Assembly: GCA_020161615.1 (NCBI GenBank)
Contig: JAIUPD010000002.1
Location: forward strand, 434,001 to 498,000
Length of the DNA stretch: 64,000 nucleotides
Reading direction: 5' to 3'
DNA from: Pseudomonadota bacterium
GTDB taxonomy: Bacteria > Pseudomonadota > Alphaproteobacteria > Rhodobacterales > Rhodobacteraceae
Shown piece by piece: positions 14,526 to 23,521 of this stretch (position 1 is the stretch's first letter; every line of letters starts with the position of its first letter). A program made the translations under genes and the position numbers. The notes beneath the pieces are model-generated. The model saw only the letters and a list, made by a program, of their open reading frames with translations, was not told the origin of the DNA and did not search any database.

Positions 14526-17452
14526 TGAGCCATCGTCTGGGCACCGGAGGGCGCCTCATCGACCGCGCCCGTCCGATGGATTTCACCTTCAACGGCAAGA
14601 CCATGCGCGGCTATGCCGGCGACACGCTGGCGGCGGCGCTGCTGGGCGCCGGGCAGGTGCTGGTCGGCCGGTCCTTCAAGTACCACCGCCCCCGCGGCAT
14701 CATGGCCTCCGGCGCCGAGGAGCCCAACGCGCTGGTCGGTCTGGGTGAGGGGCAGCGCTATGAGCCGAACCAGCGCGTCACCACGACCGAGCTGTTTCCG
14801 GGCCTGAAGGCCAGCAGCCAGAACCACTGGCCGAGCCTCGAATTCGACGTGGGTGCGATCAACGCCAAGCTCTGGCGCTTCTTCCCGGCCGGGTTCTATT
14901 ACAAAACCTTCATCGCCCCGCGCCCCTTCTGGAAACACCTCTACGAGCCGATCATCCGCCGTTCGGCAGGTCTGGGCCGCGCGCCCGATGCCGAGACGCA
15001 TGACGCCGACCGCTACGAACAGATCTATGCCTTCTGCGACGTGCTGGTCGCGGGCGGGGGCATCGCCGGGCTGAAGGCCGCGCGCGAGGCGGCGGATGCG
15101 GGCAAGCGGGTGATCCTGGTGGAGCAGACCGCCCATTTCGGCGGCCGTGCGGTGGTCGACGGGCTGGAGGTCGAGGGGCAAGGCGCCGAGGCCTGGGTCG
15201 CGGCGCAGCTCGCCGCGCTGTCGTCGATGCCGGGCGTGACGGTGCTGAGCCGCACCATGGTTTCCGGCGTCTATGACCACGGCTATGCGCTGGCCTATCA
15301 GCGGATCGCCGACCATACGCCGGGCGCCGAGAAGCCGCGCCATCGCCTGTGGCGGATCCGCGCCGGGCAGATCGTTTCGGCCACCGGCGCCATCGAGCGC
15401 CCGCTCAGCTTCGCGGGCAACGACCTGCCGGGGGTCATGCTGGCCTCGGCCGTGCGGGATTACGTGGTCAACTGGGCGGTGAGCCCGGGCAAATCGGTCG
15501 CCGTGGTGACCAACAACGACGACGCCTATCGCACGGCGCTGGCGCTGCATGCCGTGGGGATCAAGGTTCCCGCGGTGATCGACGCGCGGCGCGAGGCGAC
15601 GGGCGACCTGCCTGCGCGGGTTCGTGCCGCGGGTATCCGGGTGATCGAGGATGCGGCCATCCGCCATGTCGAGGGCGGCAAGGCGGTCACCGGCGTGGCG
15701 CTCTGCCGCTTCAACTCGGACGGCGGCGCGGTGATCGAAACGCTGTCCTGCGACGCGCTGGCCATGTCGGGGGGCTGGTCGCCGGTGGTGCATCTGTGGT
15801 CCCATTGCGGCGGCAAGCTGCTGTGGAACGAGGCGGGGGCCTTCTTCCGCCCCGATCCCGCCCGTCCGCCGCTGGGCGCGGATGGCAAGGGCTTCGTCAC
15901 CTGTGTGGGCGCCGCTAACGGCGAACTGGGCAACGAGGGCGAGGCGCCGATGCTGCCGGTCTGGCTGATGCCCGCGCAGGCCAGCTACGACCTGCGCGCC
16001 AAGGCCTGGCTCGATCCGCAGAACGACGTGAAGGTCTCGGACGTGCAACTGGCCGCGCAGGAGGGCTATGCCTCGGTCGAGCATACCAAGCGCTACACCA
16101 CGCTGGGGATGGCGACCGATCAGGGTAAGCTGAGCAACATCAACGGTCTGGCGATCCTGTCGGATGCGCTGGGCCAGCCGATCCCGCAGACCGGCACCAC
16201 CACCTTCCGCCCGCCCTATACCCCCATTTCGCTGGGCGCGATCGCCGGCGAGGCGCGGGGCGGCATCTTCCAGCCGCTGCGCAAGACGCCGATCTACGAC
16301 TGGCACGCGGCCCGGGGCGCGCATTGGGAGCCTGTCGGCTATTGGCGCCGCCCCTATTGCTATCCGAAAGCGGGCGAAACCCATGCCCAGGCGGTGAGCC
16401 GAGAAATCAACCAGACCCGCAAGGCGGTGGGGATCCTCGACGCCTCGACGCTGGGCAAGCTGGTGGTCAAGGGGCCGGACGCGGGCCGCTTCCTCGACAT
16501 GCTCTACACCAACGTGATGAGCACTCTGAAGGTCGGCAAATGCCGCTACGGGCTGATGTGCAACGAGAACGGCTTCCTGTCCGATGACGGCGTGGTCGCG
16601 CGACTCTCCGAGGATACCTGGCTCTGCCACACCACCTCGGGCGGGGCGGACCGCATCCACGCCTGGATGGAAGACTGGCTGCAATGCGAATGGTGGGACT
16701 GGAAGGTCCATGTGGTCAACCTGACCGAGCAATTCGCCCAGATCGCCGTGGTCGGCCCCAAGGCCCGCGCGCTGCTGGAGAAGCTGGGCGGGGACATGGA
16801 CCTCTCGGCCGCAGCCTTCCCCTTCATGGACTGGAAGGAAGGCCATCTCGGCGATATCCCGGCGCGGATCTTCCGCATCTCGTTCTCGGGTGAGCTGAGC
16901 TACGAAGTCGCGGTCCCGGCGGGGCAGGGGCTGGCGCTGTGGGAAAGGCTGATGGAAGCGGGCGCCGAATTCGGCGTCGCGCCCTATGGCACCGAAGCGC
17001 TGCATGTCATGCGGGCCGAAAAGGGCTTCATCATGATCGGCGACGAGACGGATGGCACGGTGATCCCGCAGGATCTGGGCCTCGGCTGGGCCATCAGCAA
17101 GAAAAAGGCCGACTTCCTCGGTAAACGGGGGATGGAGCGCGAGGCGATGGTCTCGGCCGACCGCTGGCAGCTGGTGGGGCTGGAAACGCTGGACGGCTCG
17201 GTCCTGCCGGACGGGGCGCTGGCGCCCCTGCCGGGCAAGAACGACAACGGCCAGCAGGAAACGCAGGGCCGGGTGACCTCGACCTATTTCTCGCCCACCC
17301 TGGGCAAGGGGATCGCCATGGGCCTCCTGCACAAGGGGCCGGCGCGGATGGGCGAGGTTGTCCAGTTCCAGAACGCAAGCGGCGGCACGGTGGCGGCGCG
17401 GGTCGTCGATCCGTGCTTCTACGACAAGGCCGGGGAGAAGCAGAATGTCTGA
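14525..17452 (+). CDS. soxA: Sarcosine oxidase alpha subunit
   Basis: Large subunit (975 residues) that holds NAD+ and the folate site. Its N-terminal region has a 2Fe-2S-ferredoxin-like fold (FNGKTMRGYAGDTLAAALLG), followed by a pyridine-nucleotide Rossmann motif (DVLVAGGGIAGLKAAREAADAG). The C-terminal third is a glycine-cleavage-T/aminomethyltransferase domain (KRYTTLGMATDQGKLSN, then YGTEALHVMRAEKGFIM). It couples to soxD by TGATG at the start and overlaps soxG by 8 nt at the end. Confidence 0.96.
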   Translation: MSHRLGTGGRLIDRARPMDFTFNGKTMRGYAGDTLAAALLGAGQVLVGRSFKYHRPRGIMASGAEEPNALVGLGEGQRYEPNQRVTTTELFPGLKASSQNHWPSLEFDVGAINAKLWRFFPAGFYYKTFIAPRPFWKHLYEPIIRRSAGLGRAPDAETHDADRYEQIYAFCDVLVAGGGIAGLKAAREAADAGKRVILVEQTAHFGGRAVVDGLEVEGQGAEAWVAAQLAALSSMPGVTVLSRTMVSGVYDHGYALAYQRIADHTPGAEKPRHRLWRIRAGQIVSATGAIERPLSFAGNDLPGVMLASAVRDYVVNWAVSPGKSVAVVTNNDDAYRTALALHAVGIKVPAVIDARREATGDLPARVRAAGIRVIEDAAIRHVEGGKAVTGVALCRFNSDGGAVIETLSCDALAMSGGWSPVVHLWSHCGGKLLWNEAGAFFRPDPARPPLGADGKGFVTCVGAANGELGNEGEAPMLPVWLMPAQASYDLRAKAWLDPQNDVKVSDVQLAAQEGYASVEHTKRYTTLGMATDQGKLSNINGLAILSDALGQPIPQTGTTTFRPPYTPISLGAIAGEARGGIFQPLRKTPIYDWHAARGAHWEPVGYWRRPYCYPKAGETHAQAVSREINQTRKAVGILDASTLGKLVVKGPDAGRFLDMLYTNVMSTLKVGKCRYGLMCNENGFLSDDGVVARLSEDTWLCHTTSGGADRIHAWMEDWLQCEWWDWKVHVVNLTEQFAQIAVVGPKARALLEKLGGDMDLSAAAFPFMDWKEGHLGDIPARIFRISFSGELSYEVAVPAGQGLALWERLMEAGAEFGVAPYGTEALHVMRAEKGFIMIGDETDGTVIPQDLGLGWAISKKKADFLGKRGMEREAMVSADRWQLVGLETLDGSVLPDGALAPLPGKNDNGQQETQGRVTSTYFSPTLGKGIAMGLLHKGPARMGEVVQFQNASGGTVAARVVDPCFYDKAGEKQNV

Positions 17453-18002
17453 GGCGGTGAGCGCATTGGCCGGGGCGCGCGGCTCGGGTCTGGTCGAACT
17501 GGCGGATGCCGGGGTGACGGGCATGATCACGCTGCGCGGCGATCTGCCCCTGCTGGGTGGGGCGCTGGAGTCGGTGCTGGGCCTCGGCCTGCCCGGACAA
17601 CGGCAGGTGGTGACGGGGCAGCGGGGGCAGGTCCTCTGGATGTCGCCCGACGAATTGCTGATCGTCCTGCCCTATGCCGAGGCACCGGGCGTGGCGGCGG
17701 CGCTGAGCGCCGCGCTGGGCGATGCCTTTGCCACGGTCGCCGTGGTTTCGGATGCCCGGGCCCTGATCACGGTGACGGGGGCGCAGGCGCGCGACGTGCT
17801 GGCCAAGCTGATGCCGGTCGATTTCGCCGATTTCCCCGTGGCGTCGGTGCGCCGCACGCGCGCGGCACAGGTGGCAGCCGCGCTCTGGCGCGAGTCGGAG
17901 ACGGAATGGAAGCTCGTTTGCTTCCGCTCGGTCGCCTCCTATGTTTTCGAGGCTTTGGCCACCGTCGCGCAGCCGGGCGGCGAGGTCGGCCTCTACCGCT
18001 GA
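17445..18002 (+). CDS. soxG: Sarcosine oxidase gamma subunit
   Basis: Gamma subunit (185 residues) of heterotetrameric sarcosine oxidase, structurally related to the aminomethyltransferase fold. Family stretches are VLWMSPDELLIVLP, ARALITVTGAQARDVLAKLMPVDF and VCFRSVASYVFEAL. The start ATG at 17445 lies inside the last codons of soxA (ATGTCTGA), an 8-nt overlap that implies coupled translation. It is the last sox subunit gene; a GC-rich hairpin follows. Confidence 0.93.
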   Translation: MSEAVSALAGARGSGLVELADAGVTGMITLRGDLPLLGGALESVLGLGLPGQRQVVTGQRGQVLWMSPDELLIVLPYAEAPGVAAALSAALGDAFATVAVVSDARALITVTGAQARDVLAKLMPVDFADFPVASVRRTRAAQVAAALWRESETEWKLVCFRSVASYVFEALATVAQPGGEVGLYR

Positions 18003-18024
18003 GCGCCCCTCCCGCTGAACCCGA

Positions 18025-18064
18025 GGTGGGCGAACCCGCGCCGAGGGGCGCGGAACCGCCCACC
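18025..18064 (+). terminator. Two-tier hairpin after soxG
   Basis: GGTGGGCG pairs with CGCCCACC (8 bp), then a symmetric AAC/AAC internal loop, then CCGCGCC with GGCGCGG (7 bp) and a GAGG loop. It lies 23 nt past the soxG stop and ahead of the beta-lactamase start. The following CTTTCT is a poor T-run, so termination may be partial. Confidence 0.5.
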
Positions 18065-18106
18065 CCGCGGCTTTCTGCTCCCGGCCGCTTCTGGCACAAG
18101 GGGCGG

Positions 18107-18904
18107 ATGAAACGCTTGCTCCTTTGCCTTCTGCTGCTCGCGCCGCTGCCCGTCCGGGCCGAGGTGATCTGCCTCATGCTCGCCGATGCGCGGACCGGCG
18201 TGGTGCTGCTGGAAGAGGGCGATTGCGACCGCCGCGTCACCCCGGCCTCGACCTTCAAGCTGGCGCTGGCGGTGATAGGCCATGACGCGGGCCTCCTGGA
18301 GGATGCCGAGCATCCGGTGATGATGTGGCAGCCGGGCGATCCCGACTGGGGCGGCGACAGCTGGCGCGGTGCGGTCTCGCCCCATGAATGGATGCGCGAT
18401 TCCGTCGTCTGGTATTCGCAGCGCCTGACCCGGGCGCTGGGGGGCGGGCGTTTCGCCGCCGCGGTGCGGGCGCTGGGCTACGGCAATGCCGATGTCTCGG
18501 GCGATCCCGGTTTCGACAACGGGCTGGAACGCGCCTGGATCGCCTCGTCCCTGACGATCAGCGGGCGGGAACAGGTGGAATTCCTGCAGCGGCTGCTCAA
18601 CCGCCAGCTTCCGGTCAGCGCGGAGTCCATGGCCTTTGCCGAAAGCCTCGCCACCGGGCACGAGGTCGCGGGCTGGACGTTTCACGGCAAGACCGGCGGC
18701 GCCTATCCTCGCCGAACCGACCGCAGTTTCAACTATGCGCGGGGCTGGGGCTGGTACACGGGCTGGGCCGAACGGGACGGCCGCCGGGTGATCGTTGTGC
18801 GGCTGGCGCAGGACGAGGAACGCCACCCGGGTTCGCCCGGGCTGCGCAGCCGGGATGCGGTCTTCGCCGATTGGGCGGGGATCGCCGCCCGGGCCGGGCT
18901 CTGA
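18107..18904 (+). CDS. Class D (OXA-type) beta-lactamase
   Basis: Serine beta-lactamase homologue of the OXA family, 265 residues with an 18-residue signal peptide (MKRLLLCLLLLAPLPVRA). All class D motifs are present: STFK at 48-51 (nucleophile and carbamylatable Lys), SVV at 99-101, YGN at 125-127 and KTG at 195-197. The omega region reads ERAWIASSLTISGREQVEFL. The start has AAGGGG upstream. It lies 104 nt after soxG on the same strand. Hydrolysis of beta-lactams is likely by family; spectrum cannot be read from sequence. Confidence 0.92.
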   Translation: MKRLLLCLLLLAPLPVRAEVICLMLADARTGVVLLEEGDCDRRVTPASTFKLALAVIGHDAGLLEDAEHPVMMWQPGDPDWGGDSWRGAVSPHEWMRDSVVWYSQRLTRALGGGRFAAAVRALGYGNADVSGDPGFDNGLERAWIASSLTISGREQVEFLQRLLNRQLPVSAESMAFAESLATGHEVAGWTFHGKTGGAYPRRTDRSFNYARGWGWYTGWAERDGRRVIVVRLAQDEERHPGSPGLRSRDAVFADWAGIAARAGL

Positions 18905-18950
18905 GCCGCCGCCCCTTTCCGCCGCCGCCAGCCCCGGCTACCTAAGGGCG

Positions 18951-19622
18951 ATGACCCGACCCCTGCATCCCACCGCCCTTGTCACCGGCGCCAATCGCGG
19001 CATCGGCCATGCCATTGCTGCCGGGCTCATCGCCCGCGGCTGCCGCGTCACGCTCGGCGCCCGCAACCCCGAGGAGGGGCAGCGCGCCGCCGATGCCCTG
19101 GGCGCCCGTTTCGCCCGCATCGACCTGCAGGAGCCCGAAAGCTATTTCGAGGCGGTGACCGCCGCCGGTGGTTTCGACATCCTGGTCAACAACGCCGGGA
19201 TCCTCGGCCATCATTCCCTGCTGTCGCCTGACTCGGAGTTCGACACGGCGATGGAGGTGATGGTGCAGGCGCCGCTGGACCTGATCCGCCTGAACGCGCC
19301 GCACTGGTGGCGGACGGGCTGGGGCAGGATCGTCAACCTGTCGTCGGGCTGGGGCGCCCATGCCGAGGGGCTGGAGGGGCCGGGCGCCTATGGCGTGGCC
19401 AAGGCCGCGCTCAACGCGCTGACCCGGGCGCTGCCGCGCGACCTGCCGCCGGGGGTGAAGATCAACGCCTGCTGTCCGGGTTGGGTGGCGACCGCGATGG
19501 GCGGAGCCGGGGCGCCGCTCTCTCCGGCAGAGGGCGCCGATACGCCCGTCTGGCTGGCGCTTCTGCCCGATGACGGGCCAACCGGCGGCTTTTTCCGAGA
19601 GCGTCAGCCGATCCCCTGGTGA
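18951..19622 (+). CDS. Short-chain dehydrogenase/reductase
   Basis: Classical SDR oxidoreductase (223 residues). The NAD(P)-binding motif is TGANRGIGHAIAAGL near the N-terminus, then ILVNNAGILG. The active site is VNLSSGWGAH with the catalytic serine and GAYGVAKAALNALTRAL with Tyr and Lys. An arginine in the first beta-alpha unit (ARNPEE) hints at NADP preference. The ATG at 18951 follows TAAGGG. A strong intrinsic terminator follows at 19648. The substrate is unknown. Confidence 0.9.
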   Translation: MTRPLHPTALVTGANRGIGHAIAAGLIARGCRVTLGARNPEEGQRAADALGARFARIDLQEPESYFEAVTAAGGFDILVNNAGILGHHSLLSPDSEFDTAMEVMVQAPLDLIRLNAPHWWRTGWGRIVNLSSGWGAHAEGLEGPGAYGVAKAALNALTRALPRDLPPGVKINACCPGWVATAMGGAGAPLSPAEGADTPVWLALLPDDGPTGGFFRERQPIPW

Positions 19623-19647
19623 GGCGGTGCAACGCCCCGATCCGACA

Positions 19648-19671
19648 CCCGCGCTTCGGCGCGGGTTTTTT
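19648..19671 (+). terminator. Rho-independent terminator after the SDR gene
   Basis: CCCGCGC-TTCG-GCGCGGG, a 7-bp stem with a stable UUCG tetraloop, is followed by six T residues. It lies 26 nt past the SDR stop and is the clearest intrinsic terminator in the window. Confidence 0.9.
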
Positions 19672-19721
19672 CATGTCGACCGCGGCTTTCCGCAAGTTTC
19701 CGCTTGTCAGGTTCAATTCTC

Positions 19722-19747
19722 TTAGGCTAAGAAAAACTTAGGCAAGA
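19722..19747. promoter_or_regulatory. Direct repeats upstream of the LysR-type regulator gene
   Basis: TTAGGCTAAGA (19722-19732) and TTAGGCAAGA (19738-19747) are near-identical words 16 bp apart, ending 14 bp before the regulator's ATG. CTTAGGCTAAG is itself a short palindrome. A second pair, TTTCCGC at 19688 and 19697, lies just upstream. These suit autoregulation by the LysR-type protein. Confidence 0.45.
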
Positions 19748-19760
19748 AAATATCAAGCAA

Positions 19761-20594
19761 ATGGCCGCCCAGCCCCCGCGCCCGAAACTGCCGCCGCTCA
19801 CAGCGTTGCGCGCCTTCGAAGCCGCCGGGAGGCTGGGCGGTTTTACCCCTGCCGCGCGCGAGCTGGGGGTCACCCCCGCTGCCGTCACCGCCCATCTGAA
19901 GACCCTGGAACAATCGCTGGGCGCCGCTTTGTTCGAGCGTCATCCGAGGGGCGTCGCCCTGACCGATCTCGGCGCCCGGGTGCTGCCGGATTTCACCCGC
20001 GCCTTCCGCCAGCTCGATGCCGCCATGCAAAGGCTCGAGGGCGAGGCCACGCCGGGCCTGGTGCGGATCGCCACAACGGCGGATCTGGCGCAGCTCTGGC
20101 TCTCGCCCCGGCTGCCCCGGCTGCGTCGCGCCGGCTTTCAGGTGATACCCGTCCCGGTCGAGTCGCCTGGGGCCGCGCGGGGCCTCGCCGATCTGGGGCT
20201 GTTCCTGCTGCCGGGCGCTGGGGCAGAGGCGCCGCTGATCGCGGTTTCCGCCCCCGGTCCCGCGGCAGGGCTGATGGCGCTGGACCCGGCTTTCACCCTC
20301 AGCCTGGCGGGGGCGGCAGGGGATTGGGCGCGCTGGGCCGCAGCGGCGGGCATTCCCGCCTTCCGCCCGCGCGGGCCGGTCCATGGCTCGGCCGCGCTGG
20401 CGCTGGAGGAGGCGGCGAATGGCGCCGGGCTTCTGGTTATCGCCCGGCCCCTGGCCGAGGCGGCGCTGGCGCAGGGGCGGCTCATTGATCCCTATGGTAT
20501 CGCGGCGGAAAGCGGCCTGACGCTGGCGCTGTGGCCGCTGCGCGACCTAGCGCCCGATTCGGCGCCCGCGCAGGTGCTGGCGGCGTTGGCCTAG
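19761..20594 (+). CDS. LysR family transcriptional regulator (GcvA-like)
   Basis: A 277-residue regulator. The winged helix-turn-helix is PLTALRAFEAAGRLGGFTPA to HLKTLEQSLGAALFERHPRGVALTD (~10-70), with the Pro/Leu-Arg-Ala-Phe-Glu-Ala start typical of the GcvA subgroup. The rest is a periplasmic-binding-like effector domain. No divergent target gene is present, since the upstream SDR gene runs the same way. Its stop codon overlaps the stop of the convergent hydrolase gene through a shared CTAG. Confidence 0.88.
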   Translation: MAAQPPRPKLPPLTALRAFEAAGRLGGFTPAARELGVTPAAVTAHLKTLEQSLGAALFERHPRGVALTDLGARVLPDFTRAFRQLDAAMQRLEGEATPGLVRIATTADLAQLWLSPRLPRLRRAGFQVIPVPVESPGAARGLADLGLFLLPGAGAEAPLIAVSAPGPAAGLMALDPAFTLSLAGAAGDWARWAAAAGIPAFRPRGPVHGSAALALEEAANGAGLLVIARPLAEAALAQGRLIDPYGIAAESGLTLALWPLRDLAPDSAPAQVLAALA

Positions 20595-21430
20595 GCGATC
20601 AGCCGCGGCCAGAGAACCGCGTTGCGACTGTGGAAGGCCTGGATATGGCCGATGGCAGCAAGCCCGTGATCGCCGGGCCGGATCAGCCGGAGCTCGATCT
20701 CGGCCTCGGGATGCCAGGCGCGCATCCGCTCGACCGAGGCGGGCGGCAGCATCGTGTCATCCGAGAACCCGATCAGGGTCAGCGGGCCGGTGATCCCGGG
20801 CCGCCTGAGCCCGCCCAGGGCCGGGTCGGCGGGCGGTCCGCCCCGGTCCAGCAGCCAGCGCCGCCATTGCCAGAAGACATTCTTCGGCAGGTCCAGACCC
20901 AGCCCGAGCCAGCGCGCGGGCAGATAGCCCAGGGCCGCCGTGCTCAACGGCCCCAGCAGATACCACAGCAGCCAGGCCCGGGCGCGCATCCCCGGCGGGT
21001 GGTCGCCGATATGCCCATGGCCCGCGGCGATGGCGATCACCCGTTCGACCTCGGCGATATCCTCCTGGAACCCGGCGGCGATTCCGCCCAGCGAATGACC
21101 GATCAGCCAGAGCGGCAGGCCCGGAAACCGCGCCCTCAGCGCCTGCCGCACCGCGACGGGGTCATGCCGCACCCAATCCGTCATGCGGGCAGGCGAGCGG
21201 TAGGGCGCGCCCGAGGCGCCGAAATCGCGGTAATCCCAGGTCAGGACGGCGGCGTTCCGCTCGGCCGCCACCCAGCGGGCGAAGGGCTGGTAGAAGCGCG
21301 CCGGCACCCCGGTCGCGCCGTTGATCGTGATCACCCGCGCCGGGTCCGGTGGCACGGCCAGCGTCCCGCGCAGGATCGTCCCCGGCGGACCCAGGGCGAA
21401 GGCCTCCTCGCGGATTTCGGCGGCCGACAC
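20591..21430 (-). CDS. Alpha/beta hydrolase
   Basis: Alpha/beta-hydrolase fold protein (279 residues). The nucleophile elbow is LWLIGHSLGGIAAGF (Ser near 117), the oxyanion region TINGATGVPARFY, and the late acid and histidine are likely SDDTML and GDHGLAAIGH. The start is a GTG at 21430, 7 nt after the deoD stop; no strong ribosome-binding site is seen, so translation may depend on coupling with deoD. The substrate is unknown. Confidence 0.8.
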   Translation of the reverse strand: MSAAEIREEAFALGPPGTILRGTLAVPPDPARVITINGATGVPARFYQPFARWVAAERNAAVLTWDYRDFGASGAPYRSPARMTDWVRHDPVAVRQALRARFPGLPLWLIGHSLGGIAAGFQEDIAEVERVIAIAAGHGHIGDHPPGMRARAWLLWYLLGPLSTAALGYLPARWLGLGLDLPKNVFWQWRRWLLDRGGPPADPALGGLRRPGITGPLTLIGFSDDTMLPPASVERMRAWHPEAEIELRLIRPGDHGLAAIGHIQAFHSRNAVLWPRLIA

Positions 21431-21437
21431 CGCGCGC

Positions 21438-22142
21438 TCAGGAAAAGGCCGCCCCCAGCGCGATCTCGATCATCTCGCCGAACGAGCTTTGCCGGTCCGA
21501 GGCGGGCAGGGCCTCGTGGGTCAGCAGATGGTCCGAGATGGTCAGCACCGCCAACCCCCTGACACCGTGCCGGGCGCAGAGGTTGTAAAGCTCGGCCGCC
21601 TCCATCTCGACGCAGAGGACGCCGTGGCGCTGCATGATCTCGTTGAGGTCCGGCCGCTCGTCATAGAACACGTCCGAGGAATAGATATTGCCGACATGGG
21701 TGGCGATCCCCTTGCCCGTCGCCACCCGATGCGCCGCGGCCAGCAACCCGAAATCGGCCGAAGGGGCGAAGTTCAGCTCGCGGAAGATCCCGCGCGAGGG
21801 GGTCGACAGCGTGCTCGCCGTCTGCGCCAGCACCACGTCGCGGATCTTGACCCGCTCCTGCATCGCCCCGGCGGAACCCACGCGGATCAGCGTCTTCGCG
21901 CCGTAATCGCGGATCAGCTCGTTGGCATAGATCGACAGCGACGGCATCCCCATGCCCGAGCCATGGATCGTCACCGGATGGCCCTGCCAGGTGCCGGTAT
22001 AGCCCAGCATGCCCCGCACCTCGTTCACCAGGCGCGGGCTCTCCAGAAAGGTCTCGGCGGCCCAGCGCGCGCGATAGGGGTCGCCCGGCAGCAGGACGGT
22101 CGGGGCGATGTCTCCGGGCTTGGCGCCGATATGCACGGTCAT
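21438..22142 (-). CDS. deoD: Purine-nucleoside phosphorylase DeoD-type
   Basis: Phosphorolysis of purine nucleosides in salvage. It has 234 residues, matching the hexameric DeoD type: [24 protein letters not shown] at the N-terminus (phosphate-binding Arg), [35 protein letters not shown] and [10 protein letters not shown] with the catalytic Asp. ATG 22142 is chosen because AGGAG lies 7 nt upstream; an upstream in-frame TTG is unlikely. The alpha/beta-hydrolase gene follows closely. Confidence 0.94.
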   Translation of the reverse strand: MTVHIGAKPGDIAPTVLLPGDPYRARWAAETFLESPRLVNEVRGMLGYTGTWQGHPVTIHGSGMGMPSLSIYANELIRDYGAKTLIRVGSAGAMQERVKIRDVVLAQTASTLSTPSRGIFRELNFAPSADFGLLAAAHRVATGKGIATHVGNIYSSDVFYDERPDLNEIMQRHGVLCVEMEAAELYNLCARHGVRGLAVLTISDHLLTHEALPASDRQSSFGEMIEIALGAAFS

Positions 22143-22335
22143 GGGCAACTCCTGTTCTTGTGACCGCTGACGCTAGCAGCAACGCAAGCCCGGCAAAAGC
22201 ATCCCGTCGCGTCGCGCGCCCGCGCTTCTTCGCGCCGAGAAACCCCCGACGCCGGCCCTGGGCGCACGGCCCCTCAGGAGGTGCTTTTCCTTTCCCGTCC
22301 CAGCCCCTAGGCTCTGCCCCGACCAAGGAGGCGCC

Positions 22336-23361
22336 ATGCTGGTTTTTGACGGCCATAACGACGTTCTCAGCCGCCTGTGGTGCGCGGGCGGCGATCCGGT
22401 TCTGCGATTCGCGCGGGACGAGGGGCATATCTCGGTCCCGGCCGCCCGGGCCGGGGGCTTCGGCGGCGGGCTTTTCGCGCTGTATTCCCCGCAGGCGCGG
22501 CGCGCCTTCGATTTCCGGGGCTTCCGGGGCGGCACCATGCCGCTCTCGACCCCCATGGAACAGGGCGCGGCGCTGCAATCGGTGATGGCCGAGGTCGGCA
22601 TCGCCGGTCGCCTGCAGGCCGCGGGCCTGATCCGGCTCTGCACCGAAGTGGCGGGGATCGAGGCGGCGATGGCCTCGGGGCAGATCGCCGCGGTCCTGCA
22701 TCTGGAAGGCGCCGAATGCATCGACCCGGAACTCCTGGTGCTGGATGCGCTCTACGGGATGGGTCTGCGCTCGCTGGGCCCCGTGTGGTCGCGCCCGACG
22801 ATCTGGGGCGAGGGCGTGCCCTTCGGCTATGACCGAGACGGCGACACCGGCCCGGGCCTGACCGCGGACGGCCGCCGCCTGATCGCCCGCTGCGCCGAGC
22901 TGGGGATCGTGGTCGACACCAGCCACCTGACGATGAAGGGCTTCTGGGAGGTCGGCGACATGGGCCTGCCGCTCGTCGCCACCCATTCCAACGCCTGGGA
23001 CCTCTGCCCCACGACCCGCAACCTGACCGCGCCGCAGCTTCGGGCGATCGGCGCGACGGGCGGCATGGCGGGGCTGAACTACGCCACCGTCTTCCTGTCG
23101 CCCGAGGGCTGGAAGACCGGCCGCGCCACGCTCGACGATTGCCTGCGGCAACTGGAGGCGATGATCGAGGGGGCGGGCGAGGATCACGTGGGCCTGGGCT
23201 CGGATTTCGACGGGGCGCCGCTGCCCGAGGGCATGACCAGCGCCGCCGACCTTCCGGCGCTGATCGGCGCCATGGAGCTGGCGGGCTTCGGCGCGACGCT
23301 GATCGAGAAGCTCTGCCAAGGCAACTGGCTGGCCTTTCTGCGCCGCGCCTGGGGCGCCTGA
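22336..23361 (+). CDS. Membrane-dipeptidase-family zinc peptidase (M19)
   Basis: Renal-dipeptidase-family (M19) metallopeptidase of 341 residues that hydrolyses dipeptides. Zinc ligands are visible: His7 and Asp9 in FDGHNDV, Glu124 in LHLEGAE, and histidines in VVDTSHL and VATHSNAWDL; VGLGSDFDG is the C-terminal signature. There is no signal peptide, so it is probably cytoplasmic. AAGGAGG is upstream of the ATG. It is divergent from deoD with a 193-nt gap in which I see no clear operator. Confidence 0.9.
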   Translation: MLVFDGHNDVLSRLWCAGGDPVLRFARDEGHISVPAARAGGFGGGLFALYSPQARRAFDFRGFRGGTMPLSTPMEQGAALQSVMAEVGIAGRLQAAGLIRLCTEVAGIEAAMASGQIAAVLHLEGAECIDPELLVLDALYGMGLRSLGPVWSRPTIWGEGVPFGYDRDGDTGPGLTADGRRLIARCAELGIVVDTSHLTMKGFWEVGDMGLPLVATHSNAWDLCPTTRNLTAPQLRAIGATGGMAGLNYATVFLSPEGWKTGRATLDDCLRQLEAMIEGAGEDHVGLGSDFDGAPLPEGMTSAADLPALIGAMELAGFGATLIEKLCQGNWLAFLRRAWGA

Positions 23362-23415
23362 CGCCCTCTTGCACCCATGGGGCGAAGCGGCTAAAGCAGG
23401 GGGGCCTCAGGCAAC

Positions 23416-23489
23416 GGCGGGTTGGCGGAGAGGTTACGCAGCGGATTGCAAATCCGTGAAGACCGGTTCGATTCCGGTACCCGCCTCCA
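23416..23489 (+). tRNA. tRNA-Cys (GCA)
   Basis: 74 nt with encoded CCA. The acceptor stem GGCGGGT pairs with ACCCGCC, the discriminator is T (U73, the cysteine identity base), and the anticodon loop is TTGCAAA with GCA. The T-arm is CCGG-TTCGATT-CCGG. It lies between the dipeptidase gene and the 3' end of panE. Confidence 0.96.
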
Positions 23490-23521
23490 GGCTCTCCCTG
23501 TTTTCCCGTCCGATCCGTGCC

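Noticed and set aside
14444-17530. A 1028-codon minus-strand frame opposite soxA
   Set aside because: It is the exact shadow of soxA, which matches sarcosine oxidase alpha over its full length; the antisense protein has no domain-like sequence or ribosome-binding site.
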